In this document: positions 26,259 to 36,740 of the stretch, one piece after another
Numbering within the stretch: the first letter of the stretch is position 1
How the letters are laid out: each line of letters starts with the position of its first letter
Assembly (NCBI GenBank): GCA_018340805.1
Contig: JACMZG010001911.1
Span: 48,679,702-48,743,701 of the forward strand
Reading direction: 5' to 3'
From: Microvelia longipes
Lineage: Eukaryota > Arthropoda > Insecta > Hemiptera > Veliidae
DNA: 64,000 bases
Program-made: the position numbers and the translations under genes
Notes under the pieces: generated by a model
Databases searched by the model: none
Told to the model about the DNA's origin: nothing
What the model saw: only the letters and a program-made list of their open reading frames with translations

Positions 26259-27119
26259 ATATATATATAATATATTATATATAATAATACCGTTATTACT
26301 TGTAATAATCGCAAGTAAATGGATTATAAAAGTTTTACCATCTATGTAAATATTAAAGACAGGGGAGTGGTTATATTTACTCGATGATTAGGAAAACTGT
26401 AACTTTTATAACAACGTAGTAATAATGATAATCCTGAAAAAAATAAAAAAATAAATATGGAAAATATTATTCAAAGTGGCGTCTTTCCGTCTTATAACAC
26501 TTTATTAAATTGATTGAGTAATAATGAGTTTTAATGGTTTCAGATGAATTCGACGAATACTTTGTTGTTAAATACCCCTATTCGTATGTGTTAGTAGCAG
26601 TAGTTTACGTCTGGTTCGTCAAAGTATGTGGACCTAAAATGATGGAAAATCGAAAACCTTATAAATTAACAAACACAATCAGGCTATATAACTTTATACA
26701 AGTTTTACTTAATGGCTACGTAGTTTTTAAAGTAAGTTGCAAACACAATTCCTATATTATATGCAATCATTTTGTATCTGATGCAAAATAATTGCTCTCA
26801 GAGTACTGCATCACAATTATAGTTCTTATTCAGTGGGTCCCATATACAACGCTGAAGTGTGTTGTCATAAAACAGAGGTTGGCTCGAAACAAAACAATTA
26901 GATTAAATTATTGGTTTATTATGAGCTAAAAGAAACCAATAGCAATGCTTTATTATACAAATAAAGCAATTATTTTTTGTTAGCAACAGTGACGCATTGA
27001 GTATACAAAATGCGCGTTTGTGTGTTAATACCTCTTAGCAGCCACCGAAGGTCCAAAAAGAAGGAATTGAATTTACCCATTGTTTTGGGCAAACATGGAA
27101 TGATTTGTAAAGGCTGTAA

Positions 27120-27187
<68 letters not shown>

Positions 27188-30100
27188 AAGTTGAAAAAAT
27201 TTTGGTTGCTTACAACTCGAAAACTACTTAAAGGATACTAGTCCTAAGTTTAACCTTAGACTAATCATATATCAGAAGGAGTCATAAAAAAATGTCATTT
27301 CTTGATCAGTGCTAAATAACTGTAGTAGATTAGTGTAAAAAATCATTTTTTGAGCCCGCTTACAGCTCGGAATCTAATTTACAGATCTTGACTAAACTTG
27401 AAATATAATGCTCATGGTTCAGAGTAGTCTCCTTTTAAGTCATATTGAGACACGTTCGAAAATAATATGTGTTTAGTGCAGCACTAAATTTTAAGTGCTT
27501 ACAGATTGGTATCTAATCCATGCATTGGGACTAAAGTCTACACTTAAACGACTCATAGGTCATATTGACCACATTATATGTCTCAACGAAAATCCTTCAC
27601 AAATAACAATCGGGGATTAGTGTAAAAAAAATCTTTCAGACGCTTTAAGATACAAATCTAATTAATGCATCTTAACTAAACTTTAAACTAAGACTACTCA
27701 TGGGTCAGAATGAACATATTTTATGACAAATAACCATAAAGAGATAGTGTAAGGAAAACAAATTTGAGTCTTATATCTTGTAATTTCATCGATAGAGCTT
27801 GACTAACCTTTAAACTTAGAATCCTCATAGGTCAGAATGTTTTTACAAATAAAATGTGTTTATGCGTCATCGAGATCTTTTCTAAAACTATAATAAAAGT
27901 AGGTGTAAAAATTTTCAGAGCTAACAGGTTGAATCTAAACGATGGATCTTGACCTAACTTTCAATTATATCATATACTGTTCACAATGAACACCATTTGA
28001 GTCTAAAAAAATATAACACATTATATTTATGTATCTCAAATTTTACTATTCTGTGTTTTTAAAATAATAGGCGTTTATTGAATTGTTCAATTCATGGCTT
28101 TTTTTGTTGAGAATATTATTTTATTCTTATTAAAATTCAAAACACGATTTAAGAATTCCATTTTCGATCATCATCTTATCGAAACAAGGAACTTACTAAG
28201 AAATCAAAAAGCACGGATTGAGAATCACCAGATAGACAAAAATATCTTAAACAAAGAATTTTCTTTCTGTTACAACTGTAAACAACTTCTATTTTTTGTA
28301 GTCCTCAAAGGAATAATTAATACAATATAATTGTGCGAGAGACACATAGGAAATGTAACAAGCAAAATGCAATGCTACATCAGGGAACATTCCCAAATAT
28401 AGCATTGCATCTTGCTTGTTACATTTCCTAGGTGTCTCTCACATAATTATATTGTGTTAACTATTTATGTTTTTCAAAACTCGGTAGTATCAAATGGTAT
28501 AGAGTAATTAATAATTTGTTTTTTGATTATATTGATAAAAATCTATGGTCAAAATGTTCTCTATGTTATTTTATTCATTAATTAACACAAACTATTAAAT
28601 TTTATTACAGGCAGCAATTATGAAGCCTAAGTTATTTACGGATATGGTTACAAATTACTGTTATTATTTTAACGACGAAAGAGTTCCGACTTATATGGAG
28701 GTAAGTTAAACTTAAAAACTCTCTATAATATAGGTAGGTATTAACATTCAGTACGCTACTACTGGACCTGCTACTGTAGGAGTCTTACGTATATTAAGGA
28801 AAATGAGAACAGATGATATTTACATGACTGTTGAAGGAAATTAGGGATATTCTGGGTTAAAACGTTTATTAGAGGCAATAAACGCACATTCTGTTCAGTG
28901 TTTATAGAATGTGTTTTTATTTGTTCTGCACCAATTTTCCCTTAATAGACTTAATATTTTATTAAGTTGGCAATGCACATCATCATTTCACTAGATTAAG
29001 GTTTAGTTAGTGTTTTTCCTAAATTACGCATTTCCTTTCAAAAATACAATAAAATGATGTACCAGTAGTGCTTGATAATTGAGAAACTGCTCAATTAATT
29101 ATTTAATTAATTAATGCTCTGCATTAAACTCACTGGCCCAAAAACATTGAAGATGATCCCCTACTTGAAATATGTTGATTAAGGGGCCGTACTTTAGCTT
29201 TTACGGTAATTGACCCCCGTTTATTCTAGTTTTTGGTTACTGTAAGTGGTTTCATTGACTTCGTACCGGTTTTATTCGAGTCAGTGCCTCAGTAAATATA
29301 AATAAGAATCTTTTTCATGGCAAAAAATAATAACCTTGAATTTTGCCGATATTTTGAAAATTCTGTTGAGCAAACCAGATTAATGACGTTACAACTACCT
29401 AGTTCTTAAATAGGGTTCGTTCCTACCTTAGGTTGATTTTTTTTATTAAGTTTGATTTAAATTATTTATCTACTTTAGAGATAGCGTGTTTACTACACTA
29501 AAACTTTAAATGATAAACACTAACTAAGCTTTGATCTAGTGCAAAAAATTGTGAGTACTGCCAATTTTAGAGGCATAGTTTTGAATAAACAGGATAATTA
29601 TGCGCATATCCTTTGCAAAATACAGATAAACGAGGTACGAGTAGTGCTTGATAATTGAATAACTTCTCAAGTTATAAAGCATAAACACGTATATGTGCAT
29701 TCCAAAGGAAATTTCATGAGGACCATTGCGCCAAAATTTATACCATTATTTAGTCTAATTTTATCTCTTAATTTATGATGTAATTCTTTAAACTAAGAAG
29801 TATAACTAACAACAAATTCTCAAAGACACAGCCGGTTAAATTATGTAAATCAATTTATGAAGAATAAAACTTAACAAATTTAATTTTATACAACATTTAA
29901 GTAATGATTCATCTAAAAGAATAGAAACTTGGATACTCACCAATTTGAAATATAAGTTACAATATTCTGCCAGTTTTAAATACGCAGAAATTAATAACAG
30001 CCTTTAAATTTTTTTTCTCAATATATCATTGAAGAAATCCTAGATATAACTCTATAATAATTCTATATAATTCTCTATGATAATTCTGACAAAGTAATAT

Positions 30101-33100
30101 GTCACGAGGCATTACTTCAGTTCAACTTTGTAAGGATATGTTTTTATCTTCATTTAAATTGACAGAACCTAAAACAACATAATTAACAAATTTTTTCATG
30201 AATCCACCTAGAATTAAAATAACATTTTCTATTGCCTTTGGTGAAACCAAAAAGAAGAATTTGGTTACTCTGGTTAACATGTATTAAATAATAGTTATTT
30301 ATGCACCAAGGGAGTAAACAATGCTATTATTTCCCTAAGCAGTTAGTTGGCTCCTAAGGCGTAAGCCAAGGGAACCAGAGTATTTAACTCCCGAGGCGAA
30401 GCCGAGGTATTTATGTGTATAATTCCCAAGGCAAAGCCGAGGTAATTACAAGGTGGAACATAGCATTTTACTCCCAAGGCGCATACAAGATTTTATCTCC
30501 AGACGTTGATTTTATTTTAACATGTTTTGTTGTATTTTAATCTTATTTTTTTCGGATCCCCTTATACATTTAGGGAGGTTGCCACAAAAAAAATGTTTTA
30601 TTGCTCCAAACAACTTCTATTGACCTGTAACGGATTTTGAGCCAATACATTTTTTTTGGTCGGTCCCCTCGTATAGATTTTGGGGTGCTGCCCCCCAAAA
30701 AAATCAAAACATTTTTTTATTGCTGCAAACAACTTCTTTTGACCATAACGGATTTTGAGCCAATAAAAATAAATTTTTTGGTCGGGTCCCTCTTATAAAT
30801 TTTGGGAGTGCCACCCCCGGAAAATTACAAAAATTGATTGGTCACCTGTATACATTTAAAGAATACCACTCCCCTAAAAAATTGGTACAATTGCCTCTAA
30901 TAACCCAATAAAAGGAAACACTTTTCACTCCCTAAAAACTAGTTAATAAACTTTACTACACCGTCTGGAGATAAAATAATAATAACAAGATTTTAATTAT
31001 AATGTAAAGAAAAAGTTAACACAGAGTTTGAAAAAGAATTAAAACACCTAAGCTAAGTGGAGATTTTAGATTTCAAAATCTAAAAAATATCCGCAAAATA
31101 TCCATCTGAAGTCCACTGAATTTGTTTGGCGAATAGATTATTTATACGGTAGGAACCTTATTTATTTCTTTAGGCATATAGGAAAAGTATTTTACTTGCA
31201 CTAAGAATCCGAAATCAAGATTTCAACTGAATTATCTGTTTCAGGTGATTTCAAGACCTTCTAAGTGGTTTTTACAAAGTTGTCTGTCTATATAGGCGTG
31301 TATATGTTATCATCGTATTATCTCAGTGTATTCATTCTAGAGAATTAAAACTTGGTACACAAATTAACCTTTAGATCAATTTGTGCTTTTCAAAAATAAT
31401 TTTTATGTCCCCCATTAACCGAAAAATAATTAACTTATCAAAAAGTTTGAAAATGATTTAACTCGAAAAAAATTGGATTGATTTGAGAATCGGAAGTGGC
31501 GAGGGAAAGTTACGAGGTACCCCTTACCCGATTTTTTGTACATGAGTTCAAATGAAACAAAATTAGCCTTATCTTACAGTAAAATAACTTAACAAGTGTT
31601 TATCTTTTTTCAGATGGTGGATGTGGTAAATTTGGTAGTATACATAAAGCTCATTGATCTACTCGATACGGTAAGAACATAAAAAAAATTAAAACTCTAG
31701 TTTATAAGACAGCTCAATTAACGCTCCCAAATTGGCCTGGCTTCTTTGTGGTTTCTTCTTTTCTGCCTTTGAGAATAAAATTATAGTTTGATAACTAAGT
31801 TTTGTGGATCGAATAATTGACATGGTGGTAAACTCTTAAGCATCAATTTATTATTATGAGTAAATATTATTTTTCAATTTTCAGGTGTTTATGGTTTTAC
31901 GAAAGAAACATTCCCAAGTTAGCTTTTTACATGTTTATCATCATTCTATGGTCGTTGTTATCATAGCTTTTGGAATGTCCGACAGAGGTATTTATACTTA
32001 TACATATTTTCATATATTCATTCATATTCATATTCGTTCATATTTATACATATTTGCTTATTTTAAAAATGCAGTAGCATTCCACCCCATCAAGTGAAAA
32101 ATTAAAAAATCACAAAAGCTGCCGGTGTGTACATGGTGGTTAATTTCAAATATATCAACCTGATTACTCAGCTCCGTACCAAGCTACAGCGATAATAGTT
32201 ATTTATGCCTTAAGGCTGAGAAGTGTGTCTTTATGTCACGGCAATTAGATTTACCGACGAGCGAAGCGAGTCGGGAAAATTGCCAAGACATAAAGACATT
32301 CTCAGCCGGATGGCATACACTTTTTTTTTTGAGGTAGCACTCATTTATTTAATGAGTGCATTTGAAAAGCTTTTACATTTTTGAGTAAAAGTGTGAAGCT
32401 ATGGATGAATTCAATGACGACGATAATATGGAGTTAATTGGACGTTTTTTTTTCAATTAAGTATATAGCGCAGTTTATTTAACTGCGCTATATACTTAAT
32501 TGAAAAAAAAACGTCCAATTAACTCCATATTATCGTCGTTATTGAATTCATCCATAGCTTCACACTTTTACTCAAAAATGTAAAAGCTTTTCAAATAAAC
32601 ACACAAAAATTGACAATTAGAACAACTTTTAAAAACGAAAACAAATTAGTCTACGAACAAAAACAGAAACAAAATGAACGTTTTTAAAGATAGCTCATAA
32701 AGCTTTTAATAAACACAGATTGTTTTTTAAACACGCTACATTACAGTAATGGCGGCAATATATGAATTACTTTTACGTCCTAGGAGTTTTTTTTTACATT
32801 CATTATTGTGCTCGGAGGTGAAAAGTACTAAATAACCTCCTATAACAATAATGATTGGCTTCTCATCCTAAAAACGGTCCAATAAAGCGCTCAATTACGT
32901 ACTACCTCAAAAAAAAAATAATTTCTACCCCTGCTAAGTCGACCACTGGGAGTTTAAATACCTGAATATTTTTTTAAGTAATCGTCTGGCATGTATAGTA
33001 ATTTGAAAAGTCATTGTAGAAAATCACATTTTGATTACACATGATTATCTACGATGACTTTTCTACGATTCGTTTTTCTTTATTAATTATCTCAAATACT

Positions 33101-35023
33101 GTGTCAAATCCTGGATAATTTTATGCCAATATCACTAAATTCTGGTCATTTTTCCCTGAATGTGGTGGTGCAGGATTTATGTGGTCGATTTAAAAAATAT
33201 ATTGATCATTCAGTGTCTAGGTAGTGTGTGCCTCAATAACAAGAACTAATATTGATTTTATATCTTTAATATCAAATCGATTTAGAACCTGTTTACATAA
33301 TGTAATATTCTCAGAGTTAACTGGATTTAAGTTGATTTTTTCATTAGACAATAAGTCCTTTAAGAAATTATATTTCAAGAATTACTTGTTTATATGACGC
33401 AGTTAAACCCTTTATTGTGTTTTTGCAGAGGGATCCGCCATGATGTTAGTATTTCTAAATACATTTATCCATGTTATAATGTATTCATACTATTTGCTGT
33501 CGAGTTTTGAAAGCACAAAGAAACCTGTAGCCAAATGGAAACCATTCATCACTAAACTGCAGCTGGTCAGTATATTACATTCATTATTATTAGTATCATT
33601 ATTTGCTACTTACAATCAGCATTATGCAATATTTAATTACCATTGGAATAGTAGTGGAGTGCTTTATTTTTGATTATTTGCTACTTACAATCAGCATTAT
33701 GCAATATTTAATTACCATTGGAATAGTAGTGGAGTTCTTTATTTTTAATTATTTGCTACTTACAATCAGCATTATGCATTATTTAATTACCACTGGACTA
33801 GTAGTAGAGTGCTTTATTTTTTGATTATTTGCTAGTTACAATCATCATTATGCATTATTTAATTACCATTGGAATAGTAGTGGAGTGCTTTATTTTTAAG
33901 TATTTGCTACTTACAATCAGCATTATGCAATATTTAATTACCATTGGAATAGTAGTGGAGTGCTTTATTTTTGATTATTTGCTACTTACTATCAGCATTA
34001 TGCATTATTTAAATACAATTGGAATAGTAGTGGAGTTCTTTATTTTTGATTATTTGCTACTTACAATCAGCATTGTGCAATATTTAATTACCATTGGAAA
34101 AGTAGTGGAGTTCTTTATTTTTGATTATTTGCTACTTACTATCAGCTTTTTGCATTATTTAAACACCACTGTATTAGTTGTCGAGTTTTTTATTTTTATA
34201 TGGAATGGAAGTTAAGCATGTAAGAATATACAATTAATTTTATGCTAGCAAAAATAATTTTGAAATAATTTTATAAATCTGTGGACCATATTCAAACACA
34301 CACCATCAGTTAAAAATGTCCAAGGAATAAGCAAGTCTTGACTGTCAATGGCCAAGAGTCAGATAGGATTTATACCTCTAAGCTGACAGGCCAGGATGAG
34401 ATATAACAATTTACCTTGTGAAGCGTAGCCGTGGTAGAAATTAAAATTTGTTTGCATTGATTGCAAATTATTTCAAGGGGAATCATTTTATCATCAACTT
34501 TTAGCAGATGATTTAGCTTTTTCTGTTCTATTATGACCTAATTTCACTTTTATTTAAGAACTAAAGAAACTAAATCTGTATCTATGATTTAGAATGAGCA
34601 CCAGTAGAGTTGTTCATAATTAAAGGAACGAAGAAAAATGTCTCTCCACAAAACTAATAATTTATTCAAAGCGCTTTCAACCTAACATGAGGCAATCATC
34701 AGTCCCTGTACAAATAAGTTACTTATTGTACAGGCACTGATGATGGCCTTATGTTAGGCTGAAAGCGCTTTGAATAAATTATTAGTTTTGTGGAGAGACT
34801 CTTTTCTTCGTTCCTTTCATTAAATCTGTTAATTTGTTTTCAGGTACAATTTGGAATAATGCTAGTAATTTTAGGTAGCATTTGGTACAACGAATGTCCA
34901 ATGGGAAAAAGAACTTTCTACATCGTAACAGTCATGGTTCTTAGTTTCGTTTATCTTTTTAGTAAATTTTACGTAGAAAATTATTTGACAACGAAGAACA
35001 ATGTAAAGAATACCAAGAAGTGA
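25533..35023 (+). CDS. ELOVL: Very-long-chain fatty acid elongase (ELO family), tandem paralog 2
   Basis: Seven coding exons: 25533-25578, 26544-26731, 28611-28700, 31614-31670, 31885-31987, 33429-33565 and 34844-35023 (TGA). They join to 266 aa with the same exon lengths (188, 90, 57, 103, 137) and phases as gene 1, so the two are recent tandem paralogs. Signatures: KLIDLLDT (aa 120-127), HVYHH (143-147), HVIMYSYY (176-183) and TKLQLVQ (203-209). The C-terminal tail is lysine-rich (NVKNTKK) but is not a textbook dilysine signal. Predicted role as for gene 1: ER condensing enzyme of fatty acid elongation. Intron 2 holds a tandem array, intron 3 a TIR-bounded repeat element, intron 5 two foldback elements, and intron 6 a 75-bp minisatellite plus a palindrome. 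A TATAAAAAA at 25459 lies 74 bp upstream of the ATG, but its spacing to initiator-like TCATT sites is not ideal. A candidate AATAAA lies at 35481. Confidence 0.92.
25579..26543 (+). other. Elongase gene 2, intron 1
   Basis: Contains AT microsatellites at 26145-26287. Nothing else recognised. Confidence 0.5.
27120..28020. repeat. AT microsatellite followed by a degenerate array of about 140-bp units
   Basis: 27122-27181 is (AT)n. From 27190 to about 28000 the phrases 'gcttacagctcg.aatctaat', 'gatcttgactaaactt' and 'actcataggtcaga.tgaac' recur about six times at roughly 140-bp spacing with heavy divergence. An old tandem array in intron 2 of elongase gene 2. Confidence 0.65.
28322..28455. mobile_element. 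134-bp palindromic FB-1 derivative
   Basis: Both halves carry ATTGTGCGAGAGACAC-like ends and CATTTCCTAGGTGTCTC-like interiors of the 11344-12035 foldback element, with its whole middle missing. In intron 2 of elongase gene 2. Confidence 0.75.
28701..30480 (+). other. Elongase gene 2, proximal intron 3
   Basis: 29180-29320 and 29540-29700 resemble scattered families seen at 49960-50240 ('accggttttattcgagtc') and 50890-51370 ('gaggcatagtttt', 'aatgcgcat', 'gtgcttga'). 30310-30480 holds four imperfect copies of a CCAAGGCGAAGCCGAGGTA-like unit. Confidence 0.4.
30491..30976. mobile_element. TIR-bounded element made of about 125-bp tandem repeats
   Basis: Begins TTTTATCTCCAGACG and ends in its exact complement. 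Between the ends are three to four degenerate tandem units with 'ttgctgcaaacaacttct', 'taacggattttgagccaat', 'ttttggtcgg' and 'tttgggggtgc'-like text. No coding capacity. In intron 3 of elongase gene 2. Confidence 0.65.
30977..31613 (+). other. Elongase gene 2, distal intron 3
   Basis: 31140-31540 belongs to the dispersed family also seen at 3450-3960 and 58650-59130 ('aagaatccgaaa', 'atctgtttca', 'aacttggtacac'). No gene. Confidence 0.4.
32206..32315. repeat. Inverted repeat (about 40-bp arms)
   Basis: ATGCC..GGCTGAGAA at the left pairs with TTCTCAGCC..GGCAT at the right, and 'tttatgtcacggcaatt' pairs with 'aattgccaagacataaa'. The loop contains GACGAGCGAAGCGAGTCGG, itself self-complementary. 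Short MITE-like element in intron 5 of elongase gene 2. Confidence 0.65.
32321..32919. mobile_element. About 600-bp deletion-derived DNA element with a 116-bp-arm palindrome
   Basis: Ends are TTTTTTTTTTGAGGTAG and its complement CTACCTCAAAAAAAAAA. 32360-32475 and 32481-32596 are almost perfect complements with a 5-nt loop (32476-32480). Each arm includes an ATG followed by codons for DEF-N-DDDNMELIGR. This looks like the start of a transposase or accessory gene of a larger parent, left behind after an internal deletion and inversion. The part from 32600 to 32900 would then be its upstream region. The parent family is not recognised. Confidence 0.6.
33599..34198. repeat. 75-bp minisatellite, 8 copies
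   Basis: Unit starts ATTTGCTACTTACAATCAGC and includes TATTTAATTACCATTGGAAT and AGTAGTGGAGT. Copies begin near 33599, 33674, 33749, 33826, 33901, 33976, 34051 and 34126. Because 75 is a multiple of three, open frames at 33603-33824 and 33829-34215 repeat a hydrophobic 25-residue peptide. The array begins 33 bp after exon 6 of elongase gene 2, inside intron 6. Confidence 0.9.
34590..34825. mobile_element. Palindromic element with Penelope-type 3' ends (intron 6 of gene 2)
   Basis: Left half runs 'acgaagaaaaatgtctctcc', 'cacaaaactaataatttatt', 'caaagcgctttcaacctaac'; the right half is its complement, with the centre near 34712 ('gtacaaataagttacttattgtac'). The right half reads CTGATGATGGCC, then CTGAAAGCGCTTTG, then GTGGAGAGACT. 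Related palindromes lie at 59583-59862 and 60590-60690. Confidence 0.7.
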
Positions 35024-35962
35024 AACTAATTGGATAACAACAATTGGAGATAAGACTGAATACTTAAAAAATATGTACAAATAATAAGTAGAATTTGTTC
35101 CGAATGGAGAGCAGCTCATACAATCTGAAATATGTCTGTGATTGAATTTCGCAATAGCTGTGTACGGACCTTCGATATATGTGTATCTTCTGTCATCAGG
35201 TACTCAATAATGCCTAATTTTAAATGTGGCAAATCAATATTTGAACTAAAATGAAAAACCGAACTCGCCATTAACTTAAAATTTATAAAACTAATCAGGT
35301 AATTGTTACCAGTAACCTGAATAGCGGAGGAGTGCTTAAATTATTTGTAATGGTTGCTTTATATCATGAAATCCACTATCCTCTCCCCATCCCCTCTCCC
35401 TCCATAACCTCAACCTTATTAGCTTACTCTCTCTTTGGAAATACGCTTAAATTCTTATGAAAGAAAAAAGTTGTAAATATAATAAAATATAAGCGTTTTT
35501 GATTATTCTTATTTTTGTAAATATAGCACTCCTGAACATTTATCTTCCTTATTATAAGAAAACCTCAGGGACCATAGAACTTTTATAGCTAAACAGATCC
35601 AGCCAAAATAATTTGGAGCCGCCTCGCTGCTTTATTCTCATAAATTTCTTATCAGGCTTAACATATTTAATAAATTTTAGCTTGATACATGTATATCAAT
35701 ACACATATTATTATTACTTGCGTGTCTCTCAAAAGACTAGACAGGTAGTAAGGTATAGTTTATTTAATCTGATGAAATTTAGGCTCTTCTGTGCCCTAAA
35801 CTGATTTTCAATTGATAAAATTCTAAAAAGAATATTTAACTTAACTATTAATGAATCTTAACTCTGAAATAAATTAATATATTAAAAAACTCTAGCGTGG
35901 AGATCCGCAAGCCGGAAAATTTTCTTTGCGCCTTTTCTTGCTCATTAACACATCTCTACCGA
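35024..35962. other. 3' flank of elongase gene 2
   Basis: Probable 3' UTR, with a candidate AATAAA at 35481. No other gene. Confidence 0.45.
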
Positions 35963-36305
35963 GTCCGGTAGCTTAGTGTTAGAGCCCTCGCCTTTAGACC
36001 TGGAGATCGAGAGTTTGATTCCATCCGGGAGTGGATCTTAACCTCGATATGTCTAAAATTCAAGGCCAGCCAACCCAGCCAGGGTTTTATGTGATTTTCT
36101 GGCTGCTAATTCGCAAATGGATGGTTTCTGTGTCATTTGAGACATGTCTGGATCTACGTTTCTGTTGTCTCCAGCCCACGAAAAGTTACGGTTCTGTGGG
36201 CTGATGCGATGTCAGGTACTCGTAAAAGATCCCTAACCCTAATTGAACCTGGGCTTAGGAAACATTGGGACCCTCAATAGTGGTTTATATTAAACTTTAA
36301 AATAA
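35963..36305 (+). mobile_element. tRNA-headed SINE-like repeat
   Basis: 35964-36030 has a tRNA-like head: TAGCTTAGTGTTAGAG (A-box-like) and, 34 nt further on, GAGTTTGATTCCATCC (B-box-like). A body of about 270 bp follows with 'gccagccaacccagccaggg' and 'gatgtcaggtactcgtaaaa', and the element runs into an AT microsatellite. It is less AT-rich than its flanks. A functional tRNA is unlikely because the acceptor stem does not pair well. Confidence 0.6.
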
Positions 36306-36307
36306 AC

Positions 36308-36347
36308 CATATATATATGTATATGTATGTAGTGTGTATATATATAA

Positions 36348-36396
<49 letters not shown>
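36308..36396. repeat. AT microsatellite
   Basis: (TA)n with interruptions, at the 3' end of the SINE-like repeat. Confidence 0.85.
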
Positions 36397-36400
<4 letters not shown>

Positions 36401-36499
36401 CTGACTTCTGGTTTCGAAAGCTGAAAAGCCTGGTCTGGTTGTGGGACATGTGTTGTTTCTAGTTGATGCTATAGAAACTTAGGGTATAATTACACCTTT

Positions 36500-36740
36500 T
36501 GTGGATTAGCATAAGGTGGAACAATATCTTCTATCTGAGGGATTTAACAAAAAGGGTCCAACAACGCGGCCTACTTGCTTGGTGATCGTCTATCACCTCT
36601 CTCTAATTACTATCATTATCACCACAGAATCATTCTTATACTTATCAACAGCCACAAAACCTGATTTAACATACGCTGTCATAAAACTCAGCCAATTTAA
36701 CAAAGAAAACAACACTGGGACGCTGCTAAAACTACTGGAC
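36500..36740 (+). pseudogene. Copia-type retrotransposon fragment (end of RT region)
   Basis: Translation gives VEQYLLSEGFNK, then FLYLSTATKPDLTYAVIKLS followed by QFN, and in a shifted frame HWDAAK. These match the Copia sequence that follows the RT active site (YLSTATRPD..YAV..LSQF, HW.AAKR). The sequence breaks off at about 36740 where the Penelope-like element begins. The very end of a Copia polyprotein resumes at 40005. Confidence 0.65.

Noticed and set aside
33603..34215. Repetitive hydrophobic protein made of 25-residue units
   Set aside because: The frame lies wholly in a minisatellite within intron 6 of gene 2; no start context or splice support.
35964..36030. Functional tRNA gene
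   Set aside because: A- and B-box-like motifs are present, but the acceptor stem does not pair and the sequence continues into a SINE-like body.
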